A stretch of DNA of 64,000 nt from JALORV01 sp963724365 (GTDB lineage: Bacteria > Pseudomonadota > Gammaproteobacteria > Burkholderiales > Burkholderiaceae_F), in contig CAVRUR010000003.1 in NCBI GenBank assembly GCA_963724365.1, forward strand, positions 372,001 through 436,000. Reading direction: 5' to 3'. Positions within the stretch are counted from its first letter, which is position 1. Each line of letters opens with the position of its first letter. Positions 39,153 through 47,134 of this stretch are shown here, piece by piece. The notes beneath the pieces are model-generated. The model was not told the origin of the DNA. It did not search any database and saw nothing but the letters and a program-made list of their open reading frames with translations. Both the position numbers and the translations under genes were made by a program.

Positions 39153-40928
39153 CTAGCCGAACCTGCTGTACGCCATGTAGCGGGCTACGTCGGGTCCGAC
39201 TCGCGCCTTAGCAAGCCGGATCTGGCGTTTCTCCGCCCTGTCAGTCCGGCGACACTTCAGTCTTCGGTGCGGGCGCTGCCAGACGCTGAGAAATGCCCGG
39301 AACTTCCCTCTGGCGGAAAGTCGTTCATCCGACAGCGCATCGAGAAAGTCCGACAGTCGCTTCGCCTTGATGACGGAATACGTCGTCAGCGCGGCGGCTC
39401 CGGCCACCACGACAAAGAGGTAGAGCAGCCTCCGCTCCAGCGGACTGTCCGCTTCCGCGAGGAGGTTCATGCCGAGGAAGCCGGTCGCCACCGTGCCGAT
39501 CAAGCCGAGGATCGTCACCACGGTCAGTTTGACCACCGTACTGGCCTGGCGGCGCAGACTGTCCGTATCGAGATAGGCGTTCATGTCGCTGATGCGCTCC
39601 CTTACCTCGGCATACAGCGGATCGAGCGAGAGGTGGCCGGCACAAAGCTGAAACAGCGCACGCGCCTGCGCCTGCTCCGAGACCTCGTGAAACCAGTAGC
39701 GGTGCGTGAAGCGCAGAAAGATCTCGAAGTTCTGGCGGATGGCGCGCTTGAACCGGCGCACGCGATTCGGGTCGCCGATATCGAGCTGCTTCAGCTCTTC
39801 GGCCAGGCGGTCGGAGAACATCAGCAGCGCCGCCTTCTGGAAGTGCGCGATCAGGAACAGCAGGAAGTGCTGGTGGCGAAACTGCCCCAGCACACCGGCC
39901 TCCGGATTCAGGAAGAACGTTGAATGCGCGTCGCCGACCACGACCAATGCGTGACCGCAGCTCAGGTAGCGCGTCTGCGGAGCCCGTCCTACCGAACACC
40001 AGTAGCGGTCGTAGCAGTAACGTGCCTCGAAGTCGCCCAGATGCGCCTCGGAGTAAGGCATTTCGTCACCCGCGCCGGTCACCAGACCAAGGCGGATGAA
40101 GTCGGCGCGGCTTAGCGCGCGCGGGTCGTCGACGGCCAGGTAACCCATCAGCGGCATGCGGTAGTACTCGAGTTGGCGATAGCGGATCAAGCCCTTGACG
40201 TCGACGTGCTCGGGCAGCAGGGGCTTGAGCAGAAAGGCCCAATGCGAACCGATACGCGGAGTCCGGTGCTCGCCGACGAACGCTAGAAAGCGCTCGCGCT
40301 CGCCCGTGTCCGACGTCGCCAGCACCTTGCCGCTCGGCGCCAACCACTCGACGCTGTGCATCGAGTGCAGTCCCTCGCCGTCTTCGTCCCAACTGGCCGG
40401 GTAGGCGCGCCCGAAGCGGTAAAGCATCTCCTGCGCCTGGGTGAGCGTCAGATCAGCGCCATAGACCTCGACGTTAAGCATCACGACGTCGATGTCGTAG
40501 AAGAAGTAGAGGTCGACGTGCGCGATGCGAAGGATCAACGGCGGCTCGCCGGCGCGCGTCGTCAGTCGCACCGCCGCCACGTCGTCGCGACGGAACACGC
40601 GCATTGGCGACGAGCCCGGCGGACGCGCATTGCCTTCCCCGCCACGCAGATCCCCATGCTCCTTGCGACCCTCGCCGTACAGAAAGCGCTGCACGTAGGG
40701 CAGGAAGGTCACGAACTCGCTGTAGTGGCGCTCCTGGAACTTGGACGGATCGCCGGTGAATTCGTCGAGCACTTCATGCCATGGACAGTCCGGGCCACCT
40801 GCTTCGAGCACCTCCCAGTGGCGCTGGATCTGGCTGCTGGTGTCGAGCGGCAACAATTGCAGCGGCCACAGCAGAATCTGCCGGAACTGCCGCACCCGAT
40901 TTTCCTGACCGACGTCTCCGCCGTGCAT
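39153..40928 (-). CDS. CorA-like membrane protein with long N-terminal domain
   Basis: A 591-residue protein. A large soluble N-terminal region of about 470 residues has no motif I can name. The C-terminus carries two transmembrane helices, with GFLGMNLL after the first (VVKLTVVTILGLIGTVATGF). The GMN signature defines the CorA/MIT divalent-cation channel superfamily. Canonical CorA has a soluble domain of about 240-290 residues, so this one is much longer. Magnesium or other divalent-ion transport is inferred from GMN alone. The coupled helix pair sits at residues about 480-540, followed by a basic tail. Confidence 0.7.
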   Translation of the reverse strand: MHGGDVGQENRVRQFRQILLWPLQLLPLDTSSQIQRHWEVLEAGGPDCPWHEVLDEFTGDPSKFQERHYSEFVTFLPYVQRFLYGEGRKEHGDLRGGEGNARPPGSSPMRVFRRDDVAAVRLTTRAGEPPLILRIAHVDLYFFYDIDVVMLNVEVYGADLTLTQAQEMLYRFGRAYPASWDEDGEGLHSMHSVEWLAPSGKVLATSDTGERERFLAFVGEHRTPRIGSHWAFLLKPLLPEHVDVKGLIRYRQLEYYRMPLMGYLAVDDPRALSRADFIRLGLVTGAGDEMPYSEAHLGDFEARYCYDRYWCSVGRAPQTRYLSCGHALVVVGDAHSTFFLNPEAGVLGQFRHQHFLLFLIAHFQKAALLMFSDRLAEELKQLDIGDPNRVRRFKRAIRQNFEIFLRFTHRYWFHEVSEQAQARALFQLCAGHLSLDPLYAEVRERISDMNAYLDTDSLRRQASTVVKLTVVTILGLIGTVATGFLGMNLLAEADSPLERRLLYLFVVVAGAAALTTYSVIKAKRLSDFLDALSDERLSARGKFRAFLSVWQRPHRRLKCRRTDRAEKRQIRLAKARVGPDVARYMAYSRFG

Positions 40929-40982
40929 TGAAGCGCTCCGGGAAGTGAAAGGCGGCGCCAGTCTATGCCCGGCACCTCCCGC

Positions 40983-41324
40983 TCAACCGCCGCGGGTGAC
41001 AGCCGTGGACGTATTTGGGGCGCAGACTGGTTGCACACGACCGAACTGGGCGCTGCGGGTCGACGACATCACCAGGTGCATCGCTTCGTCCACGGCCTCG
41101 CGGTCCAGGACGATGTGCAACGAGGCGAGCGTCTCGAGCGAACCCGGCTCTTTGACCTCGGTCTTCACGAGCCGCTGGATGCGGCCACCCAGCGCGACGA
41201 ACAGCACACGTCGCAGGGGTTCGGCGTCGCTGGCGGCTACCGTCACGGACAGCCGCGACCGTGCGCGGACTTGAGTCGGCACGGCAGATTGCGTTTGGGC
41301 GGTGATCTGACGTTGTGCTTGCAT
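40983..41324 (-). CDS. Conserved-looking hypothetical protein
   Basis: A 113-residue soluble protein without signal peptide or membrane helix. The central region (RLSVTVAASDAEPLRRVLFVALGGRI then LASLHIVLDREAVDEAMHLVMSS) alternates beta strands and helices in an ACT/ferredoxin-like pattern. I cannot assign a family. A tandem 11-bp element like that upstream of kdp lies 89-110 bp before its ATG, hinting at shared regulation. Confidence 0.6.
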   Translation of the reverse strand: MQAQRQITAQTQSAVPTQVRARSRLSVTVAASDAEPLRRVLFVALGGRIQRLVKTEVKEPGSLETLASLHIVLDREAVDEAMHLVMSSTRSAQFGRVQPVCAPNTSTAVTRGG

Positions 41325-41412
41325 GGATCTCCTTCAGTGGCCGGCGCCGTGCGCTCGACGCTTGGATGCTTCACGACCGAGCGGGGTCCGACGGAGAACA
41401 ATCTAGTGATGC

Positions 41413-41434
41413 GCGCGTCAAGACGGCGTAAATT
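41413..41434 (-). promoter_or_regulatory. Tandem 11-bp direct repeat matching the kdp site
   Basis: On the reverse strand AATTTACGCCG is followed directly by TCTTGACGCGC. The two units match the kdp repeats (consensus TCTTkACGcCG) in the opposite order. The site lies 89 bp upstream of the 113-residue hypothetical gene and 54 bp upstream of the divergent MFS gene. It may bind the same OmpR-family regulator. Confidence 0.5.
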
Positions 41435-41487
41435 TTTGTCGGCACCTCCGTGCGCCGGGACAGAACCGCGGCGTAGCATCGCCGCCC

Positions 41488-42723
41488 ATGTCGTCTATGG
41501 ACTTCCGCCGCGTCTTCGCGGCCGAGGTGGTATCCACCTTCGGCTCGCTGATGAGCCGGCTGGCGATACCGTGGCTCGCCGTGCTGGTGCTGCAGGCGGA
41601 GCCGACCGCGATGGCGCTGCTGGCTGTCGCCGATGTCGCGGCCGGCGCGCTCGCGGCGCTGCTGCTCGGCGCACTGGTCGACCGCTGGCCCAAGCGACGC
41701 ACGATGATCGCCGCCGACCTCGTTCGCGCGGCGATGCTCTTCACCGTACCCGTGATGGCCCTGCTCGACCGGCTCTCGATCAGCTGGCTGGTCGTCGTTG
41801 TCGCGGTCAACGGCGCGCTGACGGTGGCGTTCGAACTGGCGCAGTCGGCCTGGATCGCGCGCAGCACTGCGCATGAAGACCTGACGCAACGCAACTCCGC
41901 ACTGGCTGCCGGCGGCGCCGCGACCGAGGCGGTGTCGTTCAGTCTTACCGGGTGGCTCTTCCAGTGGCTCGGCGCGGTGGTCGTGATGGTGGCCGATGCG
42001 CTGACCTACGTCGCATCGGCGCTGCTGCTGGTGAAAATCAGCGAGCCACCACCACTGAAGGAAGAGACGCCGGCAGCCACCACGTTGCGGGGACGCGTGC
42101 AGGCGCTGGTATCGGAAGTGCGGGCGGGAATGCATGCCGTCGCGGCCGATCCCGTGCTGCGTGGACTGGCCATGGTCGCGACGCTGGTCGCCTTCGCGAT
42201 GAGTTTCGCCAGCACCACGTACATGATCTATGTCTCGCGCGATGTCGCCTTTCCGACAGGCACGCTGGGCCTGCTGTTCGCGCTCGGTGGCATCGGGTCG
42301 CTCTTCGGCTCGTGGCTGACCGCGCGCACCGCCAACAGCATTGATGCACGGTCCTGGCTGGTCGGCAGCCTTGCGCTGTGGGCACTCGGCAGCGTGGCCA
42401 CACCGCTCGCGACCTCCGCCGGCCTGATCGGCATCGTGCTGATCGCCACGCAGCAGATCGTCGGTGACGCGGGCGGCATGGCCTACGGGATTGCCGATCG
42501 CACGTTGCGCCAGACTCACGCTGCGCCCGAGTTCCTCGCGCGCGTCGATGCGAGTGTTCGCACGCTCGGCTACATGGCGACGCTCGTCGGAGCACTCATC
42601 AGCGGCGTGCTGGCCGAGCGCTACGGGGCGCGCGCGCTGCTCTTCGCATCGTCGGCACTGATCGGCGTGGCCGCGCTTGCGGCGGCGCTGTTACTGCGGG
42701 CGAGACCACCCGCTGCAGACTAG
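41488..42723 (+). CDS. MFS transporter
   Basis: A 411-residue major facilitator with about twelve transmembrane helices. The loop 2-3 motif appears as GALVDRWPKRRTMIAADLVR, matching the G-x-L-x-D-R-x-x-K/R-x-x pattern, and the N-terminus (FGSLMSRLAIPWLAVLVLQ) resembles the DHA3/macrolide-type efflux subgroup. Substrate unknown. The last 30 codons recur in a diverged second copy at 44967-45089, on the far side of the TIR-Hsp70 gene. Confidence 0.85.
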   Translation: MSSMDFRRVFAAEVVSTFGSLMSRLAIPWLAVLVLQAEPTAMALLAVADVAAGALAALLLGALVDRWPKRRTMIAADLVRAAMLFTVPVMALLDRLSISWLVVVVAVNGALTVAFELAQSAWIARSTAHEDLTQRNSALAAGGAATEAVSFSLTGWLFQWLGAVVVMVADALTYVASALLLVKISEPPPLKEETPAATTLRGRVQALVSEVRAGMHAVAADPVLRGLAMVATLVAFAMSFASTTYMIYVSRDVAFPTGTLGLLFALGGIGSLFGSWLTARTANSIDARSWLVGSLALWALGSVATPLATSAGLIGIVLIATQQIVGDAGGMAYGIADRTLRQTHAAPEFLARVDASVRTLGYMATLVGALISGVLAERYGARALLFASSALIGVAALAAALLLRARPPAAD

Positions 42724-42734
42724 GGCGCCAACCA
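42724..42734. repeat. Left arm of 11-bp inverted repeat flanking the TIR-Hsp70 gene
   Basis: GGCGCCAACCA begins directly after the MFS stop codon. Its exact reverse complement lies at 44940-44950. The same bases also pair with TTGGCGC at 42762-42768 to give a weak 7-bp hairpin, so a terminator role is an alternative. Confidence 0.55.
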
Positions 42735-42828
42735 ATCGTCGCAACAAGACCCGCATTCTTCTTGGCGCTCCTGTCACCGCCGGCTACTCTTCTCGTGCCG
42801 CTCGTTCGATCGTGTCATTTCGCCTGAT

Positions 42829-44859
42829 ATGCCGCATGCCTTCGTTTCCTATGTGAGGGACAACTCGTCCGAGGTTGAACGCCTCGTGCGGGACCTGCGC
42901 TCGGCCGGGGTCGAGGTCTGGTACGACCGCGATTCACTCAAAGCTGGCAGTCGCTGGGCCGAGGCCATCGTGGCCGGGATTGAGTCCGGCGGCTTCTTCC
43001 TCGCCTGCTTCAGCAAGGAGTACGCAAGCCGGGAGCGAACCTACATGGACGAGGAACTGGTGGTGGCCCGCGCCCTGATGGCTCAGCGCCGTGAAGATCG
43101 GTCATGGCTCATCCCGCTGTTGCTTAACGGCTGCACTCCCGGCGGTGTCGGGCTGCTCACGGATCCGGTTCTTGGAGCACTGCACTGCGTTTCGATGTCG
43201 CCGGAATGGGCCGACGGCATGCGTCGCATCCTTGAGACCGTGAGTCCGGAGCGCTCGTTCGGGCGCTGTCTGAACGCACTACCGGCGCAACAGTCGCGGA
43301 TATCCGGAACCGCGGCCCCACTGCTCGCGCTCGACTTCGGCACCTCGCAATCCCTGTTGGCCTACAGGGGCGACAACCTGGAGTGGGTGGCAATACGCGG
43401 GTCGGACGGGCGATCGTTCCACCCTTCCGTGGTTACCTTTGCCGACAACTGGGATTACTGGGTTTGCGCGGAAGCCGCTGATGCGGCCACGCGCCGGCCC
43501 GAGCGTTCCGTAGCGCACATCAAGCGCCTGCTCGCAAGGGACGCAGAAATCGGCATTGGCCACAAGCGTTTCGATGCCGTAACGATAGCCAGCCTCGTGA
43601 TCCGTCACATGCGAGCCTGCGCCGAGCGGCAACTGGGTGTACCGGTCGAGCGCGTCGTCGCTTCTGTGCCGGCCGACTATTCCCAGCCGCAGAAGGCCGC
43701 GCTCGTTCGAGCCTGCGAACAGGCGGGGTTGAAGATTGCGCGCTTGATCGCCGAACCGACTGCCGCCGCTTTACTGACGAGCGACTGGTTGCGTGAACGG
43801 CCGCACTTGAGTCCGCGGAAGAACGATGGGGACGACGACGTCGTGGTGCTGGTTGTCGATGTTGGTGGTGGTACCACCGACGTTTCAGTGGTGGAGGTCG
43901 CCTCCATTGAAGAAGACCGGCAGTTCGAGGTGTTGGTGACGATCGGAGACAACGAGCTCGGAGGCATGGACTACGACTCGGCAATCCACGCGTTCATCCG
44001 GGAGTCGATCATCGATCCGTTGGTCCGCAAAGGTATGTGCTGGACACCGATCGATGACCAGCGCCTATTGTTGTACGTGCGCCAAGCCAAGGAAGCCCTC
44101 TCTCGAAGTGAACACTGCGCGATCGTGATACCTGATGTGGAAACCCGACCCGGGCGGCTCGAAACACTGACCCTCGACGTGGATCGTTCGTCGCTCACCG
44201 GTGCATTGAAAGCGCTCGACGCGCGGCTACACAAGCTTATCGACGGCGCTTTGTCGGCAATAAGGCAGGTTCAAGGGACCGCAGGGCCACCTACCATTGG
44301 AGCCGTGCTGCTGGGGGGGCAGGGGTCAAAGCTATGGACAATCGCCGAGTCGCTGCAGAGCAGGTTCGTAGGAATAGACATTGAGAAGCAGTACCAGGAG
44401 AACGCTGTCTCGCTAGGACTCTCCAGCCAGTCCGCCGTGCTCGACGGACGCCGCGGGGATCTGCTCCTGATCAACTGCACCACGCGTGGCGTCGGAATAC
44501 GATATCGGGATGAATTGGCTGCAACTGACGACAAGCTGGAGCCCACGCATGAAATTTCCTTGTCGCCTGATAAAAACAAGAAGATCGCTTCACTTATAAG
44601 TGCCGATACGTCTATCCCTACCATTCGCGTGCTCACGTTCAAAGCAAGCGGTCCGGGCCACTTGAGTATCGACTTGCTCGAGTTGGACAAAGCGGCGCAA
44701 CCCACGTGTCTGCTTTCCACACTTCAGACTGACCTGCCAGTGGAAGACAGTGTGCTGCAGTTAGTTGTCGACATTGACGCGAACGACAACCTGCACTTTC
44801 GACTCAAGGATCGCGAACGGCAACAGTTGCTGGACGAACAGGATCTCAGACTGTTCTGA
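42829..44859 (+). CDS. TIR-Hsp70 fusion protein, candidate immune or stress effector
   Basis: A 676-residue fusion. Residues 1-105 form a TIR domain: FVSYVRDN at strand A, VWYDRDSLKAGSRW as the BB-loop region, and FSKEY..YMDEEL with Glu76 as the candidate NADase glutamate. Residues from about 164 form a complete Hsp70 ATPase: phosphate-1 loop at 169-175 (DFGTSQS), the IAEPTAAAL motif near 307-315, phosphate-2 at 344-351 (DVGGGTTD), LGGMDYD at 377-383, and adenosine motif LLGGQGSKL near 494-502. Residues about 530-676 align with the DnaK substrate-binding beta domain, ending in VVDIDANDNLHFRLKDRE (cf. DIDANGIVHVSAKDK). The helical lid is absent. No DnaJ or GrpE gene is adjacent. Parts of the 3' half look less GC-rich than the neighbours. 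The architecture suggests chaperone-type sensing coupled to NAD-directed TIR activity; that is inference. Confidence 0.88.
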   Translation: MPHAFVSYVRDNSSEVERLVRDLRSAGVEVWYDRDSLKAGSRWAEAIVAGIESGGFFLACFSKEYASRERTYMDEELVVARALMAQRREDRSWLIPLLLNGCTPGGVGLLTDPVLGALHCVSMSPEWADGMRRILETVSPERSFGRCLNALPAQQSRISGTAAPLLALDFGTSQSLLAYRGDNLEWVAIRGSDGRSFHPSVVTFADNWDYWVCAEAADAATRRPERSVAHIKRLLARDAEIGIGHKRFDAVTIASLVIRHMRACAERQLGVPVERVVASVPADYSQPQKAALVRACEQAGLKIARLIAEPTAAALLTSDWLRERPHLSPRKNDGDDDVVVLVVDVGGGTTDVSVVEVASIEEDRQFEVLVTIGDNELGGMDYDSAIHAFIRESIIDPLVRKGMCWTPIDDQRLLLYVRQAKEALSRSEHCAIVIPDVETRPGRLETLTLDVDRSSLTGALKALDARLHKLIDGALSAIRQVQGTAGPPTIGAVLLGGQGSKLWTIAESLQSRFVGIDIEKQYQENAVSLGLSSQSAVLDGRRGDLLLINCTTRGVGIRYRDELAATDDKLEPTHEISLSPDKNKKIASLISADTSIPTIRVLTFKASGPGHLSIDLLELDKAAQPTCLLSTLQTDLPVEDSVLQLVVDIDANDNLHFRLKDRERQQLLDEQDLRLF

Positions 44860-44939
44860 AAGCACGGGGCCGGTCCACGGGGAAACCGCCGCGCACTCAC
44901 GGCTGAAAGGCTACGGGCAGGCCGGGCAAAGACGCTCTC

Positions 44940-44950
44940 TGGTTGGCGCC
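44940..44950. repeat. Right arm of 11-bp inverted repeat flanking the TIR-Hsp70 gene
   Basis: TGGTTGGCGCC is the exact reverse complement of 42724-42734. Because GGCGCC is self-complementary, the region also reads as an imperfect direct repeat (GGCGCCAATCAA at 44945-44956 against GGCGCCAACCAA on the left). No clear target-site duplication flanks the pair. Confidence 0.55.
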
Positions 44951-44966
44951 AATCAACGACTCGACT

Positions 44967-45089
44967 GTGGCCGACTCGCCAGCGCGTCGCACCGGCGCGC
45001 TGCTGTTCGCGTCGTCGGCACTGATCGGTGTGGCCGCACCCGTGGCAGCGCTGCTGCTGGGGACGCGACCGGCACCGGTGGCGCCCTGA
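44967..45089 (+). pseudogene. Decayed second copy of the MFS transporter C-terminus
   Basis: The frame ending at 45089 reads RTGALLFASSALIGVAAPVA and on to a stop, matching ARALLFASSALIGVAALAAA at the end of the MFS gene 2.3 kb upstream. At DNA level 38 of 41 bases agree between 42634-42674 and 44997-45037. Similarity fades upstream of about 44967. No start codon or body of the gene remains, so it is a remnant. It marks a duplication or insertion boundary to the right of the TIR-Hsp70 gene. Confidence 0.85.
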
Positions 45090-45096
45090 ATAGGAC

Positions 45097-45390
45097 TTAC
45101 TCCACACCGGGAATGATCCGTACCTCGCGCTTCACAGAATCGCGCATGATGGCGAGGACGGTTTGATATGCCGGGCTCTCGTAGGCGGCGATGGCCTGTT
45201 CAACGCTCGGAAATTCGATGACGACACAGCGTTGAGCGGCACCGCCTTCATACACCTCGGTCGGCATGCAACGAGCGAGAAAGCGGGCTCCGAACGACGG
45301 GAGCACCGGCGTTGCGGCCTCGGCGTACTTCGCCAGCACACTCGGGTCTGACACGGTGTGATAGGAGGCGATGCAGTATCCCTTGGCCAT
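45097..45390 (-). CDS. DUF1330 domain-containing protein
   Basis: A 97-residue alpha/beta protein of the DUF1330 dimeric ferredoxin-like fold. The family features are visible: a start with IASYHTVSDPSVLAKYAEAATPVL, then VYEGGAAQRCVVIEFPSVEQAIAAYESPAYQ. An AGGAGTG ribosome site precedes the ATG. These proteins are often found with catabolic genes but have no fixed function. It lies beside the insertion scar and is transcribed away from the MBL gene's direction of origin, in the same orientation. Confidence 0.88.
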   Translation of the reverse strand: MAKGYCIASYHTVSDPSVLAKYAEAATPVLPSFGARFLARCMPTEVYEGGAAQRCVVIEFPSVEQAIAAYESPAYQTVLAIMRDSVKREVRIIPGVE

Positions 45391-45496
45391 CGGTCACTCC
45401 TGGCGAGTGGGCAATTCAAGCAACACACCGACCGCTGTCGATTGCTGAACAATTTACGCTGACAGGCGCCAGGACCGCTGCCGGCCGAGGCCGAAC

Positions 45497-46462
45497 TCAG
45501 AACCTGTATAGCTTTCCAACCGCCGATGGAACGACGGCATCGCCAAAGTCGCTTGCCAATGCAGCGGTCGCTCTCCAGCCGGTGCAATGGGCGGCGGCGA
45601 TTACCCGCAGGTCGAACTCGTGCATGGCCTCGACGGTTTCGGGGATCACCCGCTCGTTGGTACCCGACAGATGGAAGCCGCCCATCACGCCGTGGGCAGA
45701 CATGTGCGGAAAGCAATCGCGGGCGTGCTTGAGGACGTTGACCACTCCCGCGTGCGAGCAGGCGGTGAAAACGATCAGCCCCTTGCCCTTGACCGCGACG
45801 GCGACGAAGCGCTCGTCCATGATCAGCGGATCCGGCTCCCAACCGCTGCCGTCGGCCGTCCGGCGGTGCTGGCCGGGCAATCCGATTTCAAATTCTGTTA
45901 CGCGCGGAATCTCACCGCTGACGTAGAAGCAGTCGTCCAGTATCGACTGGGCCTGGGTCGCATGGACGACCTCGGCCCCGTGCTGAGCGAGTTGATGAGC
46001 GCTCGGTACATCCTCGAATAACCGGAACGCGCCGTCCGCCGCCTTCGTCGCGCGTGACCGGTACATCCCGGGATGCATGTAGGTCGGGACGTCGCGACCG
46101 CCATTGCGCTGTCGAATCATCTGCAGGGCACGCAACATCGCGCCACAGTGGTCCCAGTGACCATGCGACAGCACGACGCCTTCGACCTGTCCCATGTCGA
46201 AGCCCAATCGCTCGACGTTACGTTCGAAGACGGTTTCGTCCGGTCCGGTGTCGAAGAGCAGCGTCCGCGCCCGACCGCCGTGCCTCACCGTAATTGCACA
46301 GGAAAGCCCATGCGCTGCACAGCACAGGCAGCGTCCTGACAAGGCCCGCATCCCGCGCTTCCACAGGCGCGGCCATTCGTTCTCGACAAACAGGGGCGTC
46401 GTCGACAAATTGTCGGTGACGTTGTCGACGAGCACGAGAACCTCGACCTCGTCCGCTTCCAC
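45497..46462 (-). CDS. MBL-fold metallo-hydrolase (COG1237-like)
   Basis: A 321-residue metallo-beta-lactamase-fold protein. The metal motif is LSHGHWDHCGAM (HxHxDH type), with later ligands probably in FTACSHAGVVN and AAHCTGW. The order DTGPDE, SHGHWDH, CSHAGVVN resembles the 7,8-dihydropterin-6-methyl-4-aminobenzene-phosphate synthase-like group, which includes many enzymes of unknown substrate. The start is a GTG at 46462; other GTGs further in are possible. Confidence 0.85.
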   Translation of the reverse strand: MEADEVEVLVLVDNVTDNLSTTPLFVENEWPRLWKRGMRALSGRCLCCAAHGLSCAITVRHGGRARTLLFDTGPDETVFERNVERLGFDMGQVEGVVLSHGHWDHCGAMLRALQMIRQRNGGRDVPTYMHPGMYRSRATKAADGAFRLFEDVPSAHQLAQHGAEVVHATQAQSILDDCFYVSGEIPRVTEFEIGLPGQHRRTADGSGWEPDPLIMDERFVAVAVKGKGLIVFTACSHAGVVNVLKHARDCFPHMSAHGVMGGFHLSGTNERVIPETVEAMHEFDLRVIAAAHCTGWRATAALASDFGDAVVPSAVGKLYRF

Positions 46463-46757
46463 AAGTGATCGACACCACGACCTCCTGTCGCTGGCGGTTG
46501 TGACCTCTGTGGATTGTGTCTGCTTTCCGGCGGATTCGGAAGACTGGGGAGTCGTCGGATGGCGGCCAGATGCTGTCCGCGCGTCGCTCCGTCGCGCGTT
46601 TTCTTACAGATGCAGATGGCATAAACAAGTGGCGGATCGATCTGGCCCGCGGGTAAGCAATCGCGGCAGCGCATCGACCAACGGTGGCGTACGGAAAGGT
46701 CGTCGAATCGAACCCCCGCCGTGCCAACTACCTCAACCCACCCTAAGGAGCCACAAA

Positions 46758-47027
46758 ATGACCATCCGCCCCCTGATTGCCGCCCTCGCCTTCGCTTCAC
46801 TCGCCGCGCCACTGGCCGCGCACGCCGACGCACCGTCGGGCGAGATTTACACCGTATTCGCGATCGATCAGAACGCCAAAGTGACCGTCCCCGAGTTCGA
46901 TCGTCGCGACTACAACCCGAACGTCGATGAACTCCTGGCGGGCCTGAAGTTCACTCCGACCACGGTCACGCGCGAACAGGTACTGGAGGAACTCGCCGCG
47001 ATGCCGCCGGAGAAAGTCGGCGCCTGA
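46758..47027 (+). CDS. Small exported protein, unknown function
   Basis: An 89-residue protein with a typical signal peptide (LIAALAFASLAAPLAAHA, cleavage probably after residue 24). The mature domain is acidic (FAIDQNAKVTVPEFDRRDYNP and TREQVLEELAAMPPEK). A strong AAGGAG site precedes the ATG by eight bases, and a hairpin terminator follows. No family is recognised. It is probably periplasmic and monocistronic. Confidence 0.72.
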   Translation: MTIRPLIAALAFASLAAPLAAHADAPSGEIYTVFAIDQNAKVTVPEFDRRDYNPNVDELLAGLKFTPTTVTREQVLEELAAMPPEKVGA

Positions 47028-47056
47028 TGCAACGTCGGCAGGTGCAGCCTCGGTGA

Positions 47057-47078
47057 CGCGGCAGCAGTAGCTGCCGCG
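47057..47078 (+). terminator. Intrinsic-type terminator after the small exported protein gene
   Basis: CGCGGCAGC-AGTA-GCTGCCGCG forms a perfect 9-bp stem with a tetraloop, 29 bp past the stop codon, followed by a T-rich stretch (CCTTCCTTTAT). It also sits near the end of the convergent aldolase gene. Confidence 0.7.
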
Positions 47079-47134
47079 CCGCCTTCCTTTATGACGCACG
47101 GCTTGGAACTACCGTTCGCGCGCGGCGCGAACAC

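Noticed and set aside
42725..42768. Hairpin GCGCCAA...TTGGCGC as MFS terminator
   Set aside because: Only 7 bp with a 30-nt loop and no T-run; not listed as a terminator, though it offers an alternative reading of the left inverted-repeat arm.
42829..44859. Reading the TIR-Hsp70 gene as an ordinary DnaK
   Set aside because: The N-terminal TIR domain, missing lid and lack of DnaJ/GrpE neighbours exclude a housekeeping chaperone.
46695..46740. TCGAATCGAACCCCC, another T-arm-like sequence
   Set aside because: No cloverleaf partner sequences are present; it is followed by an ordinary ribosome site and protein gene.
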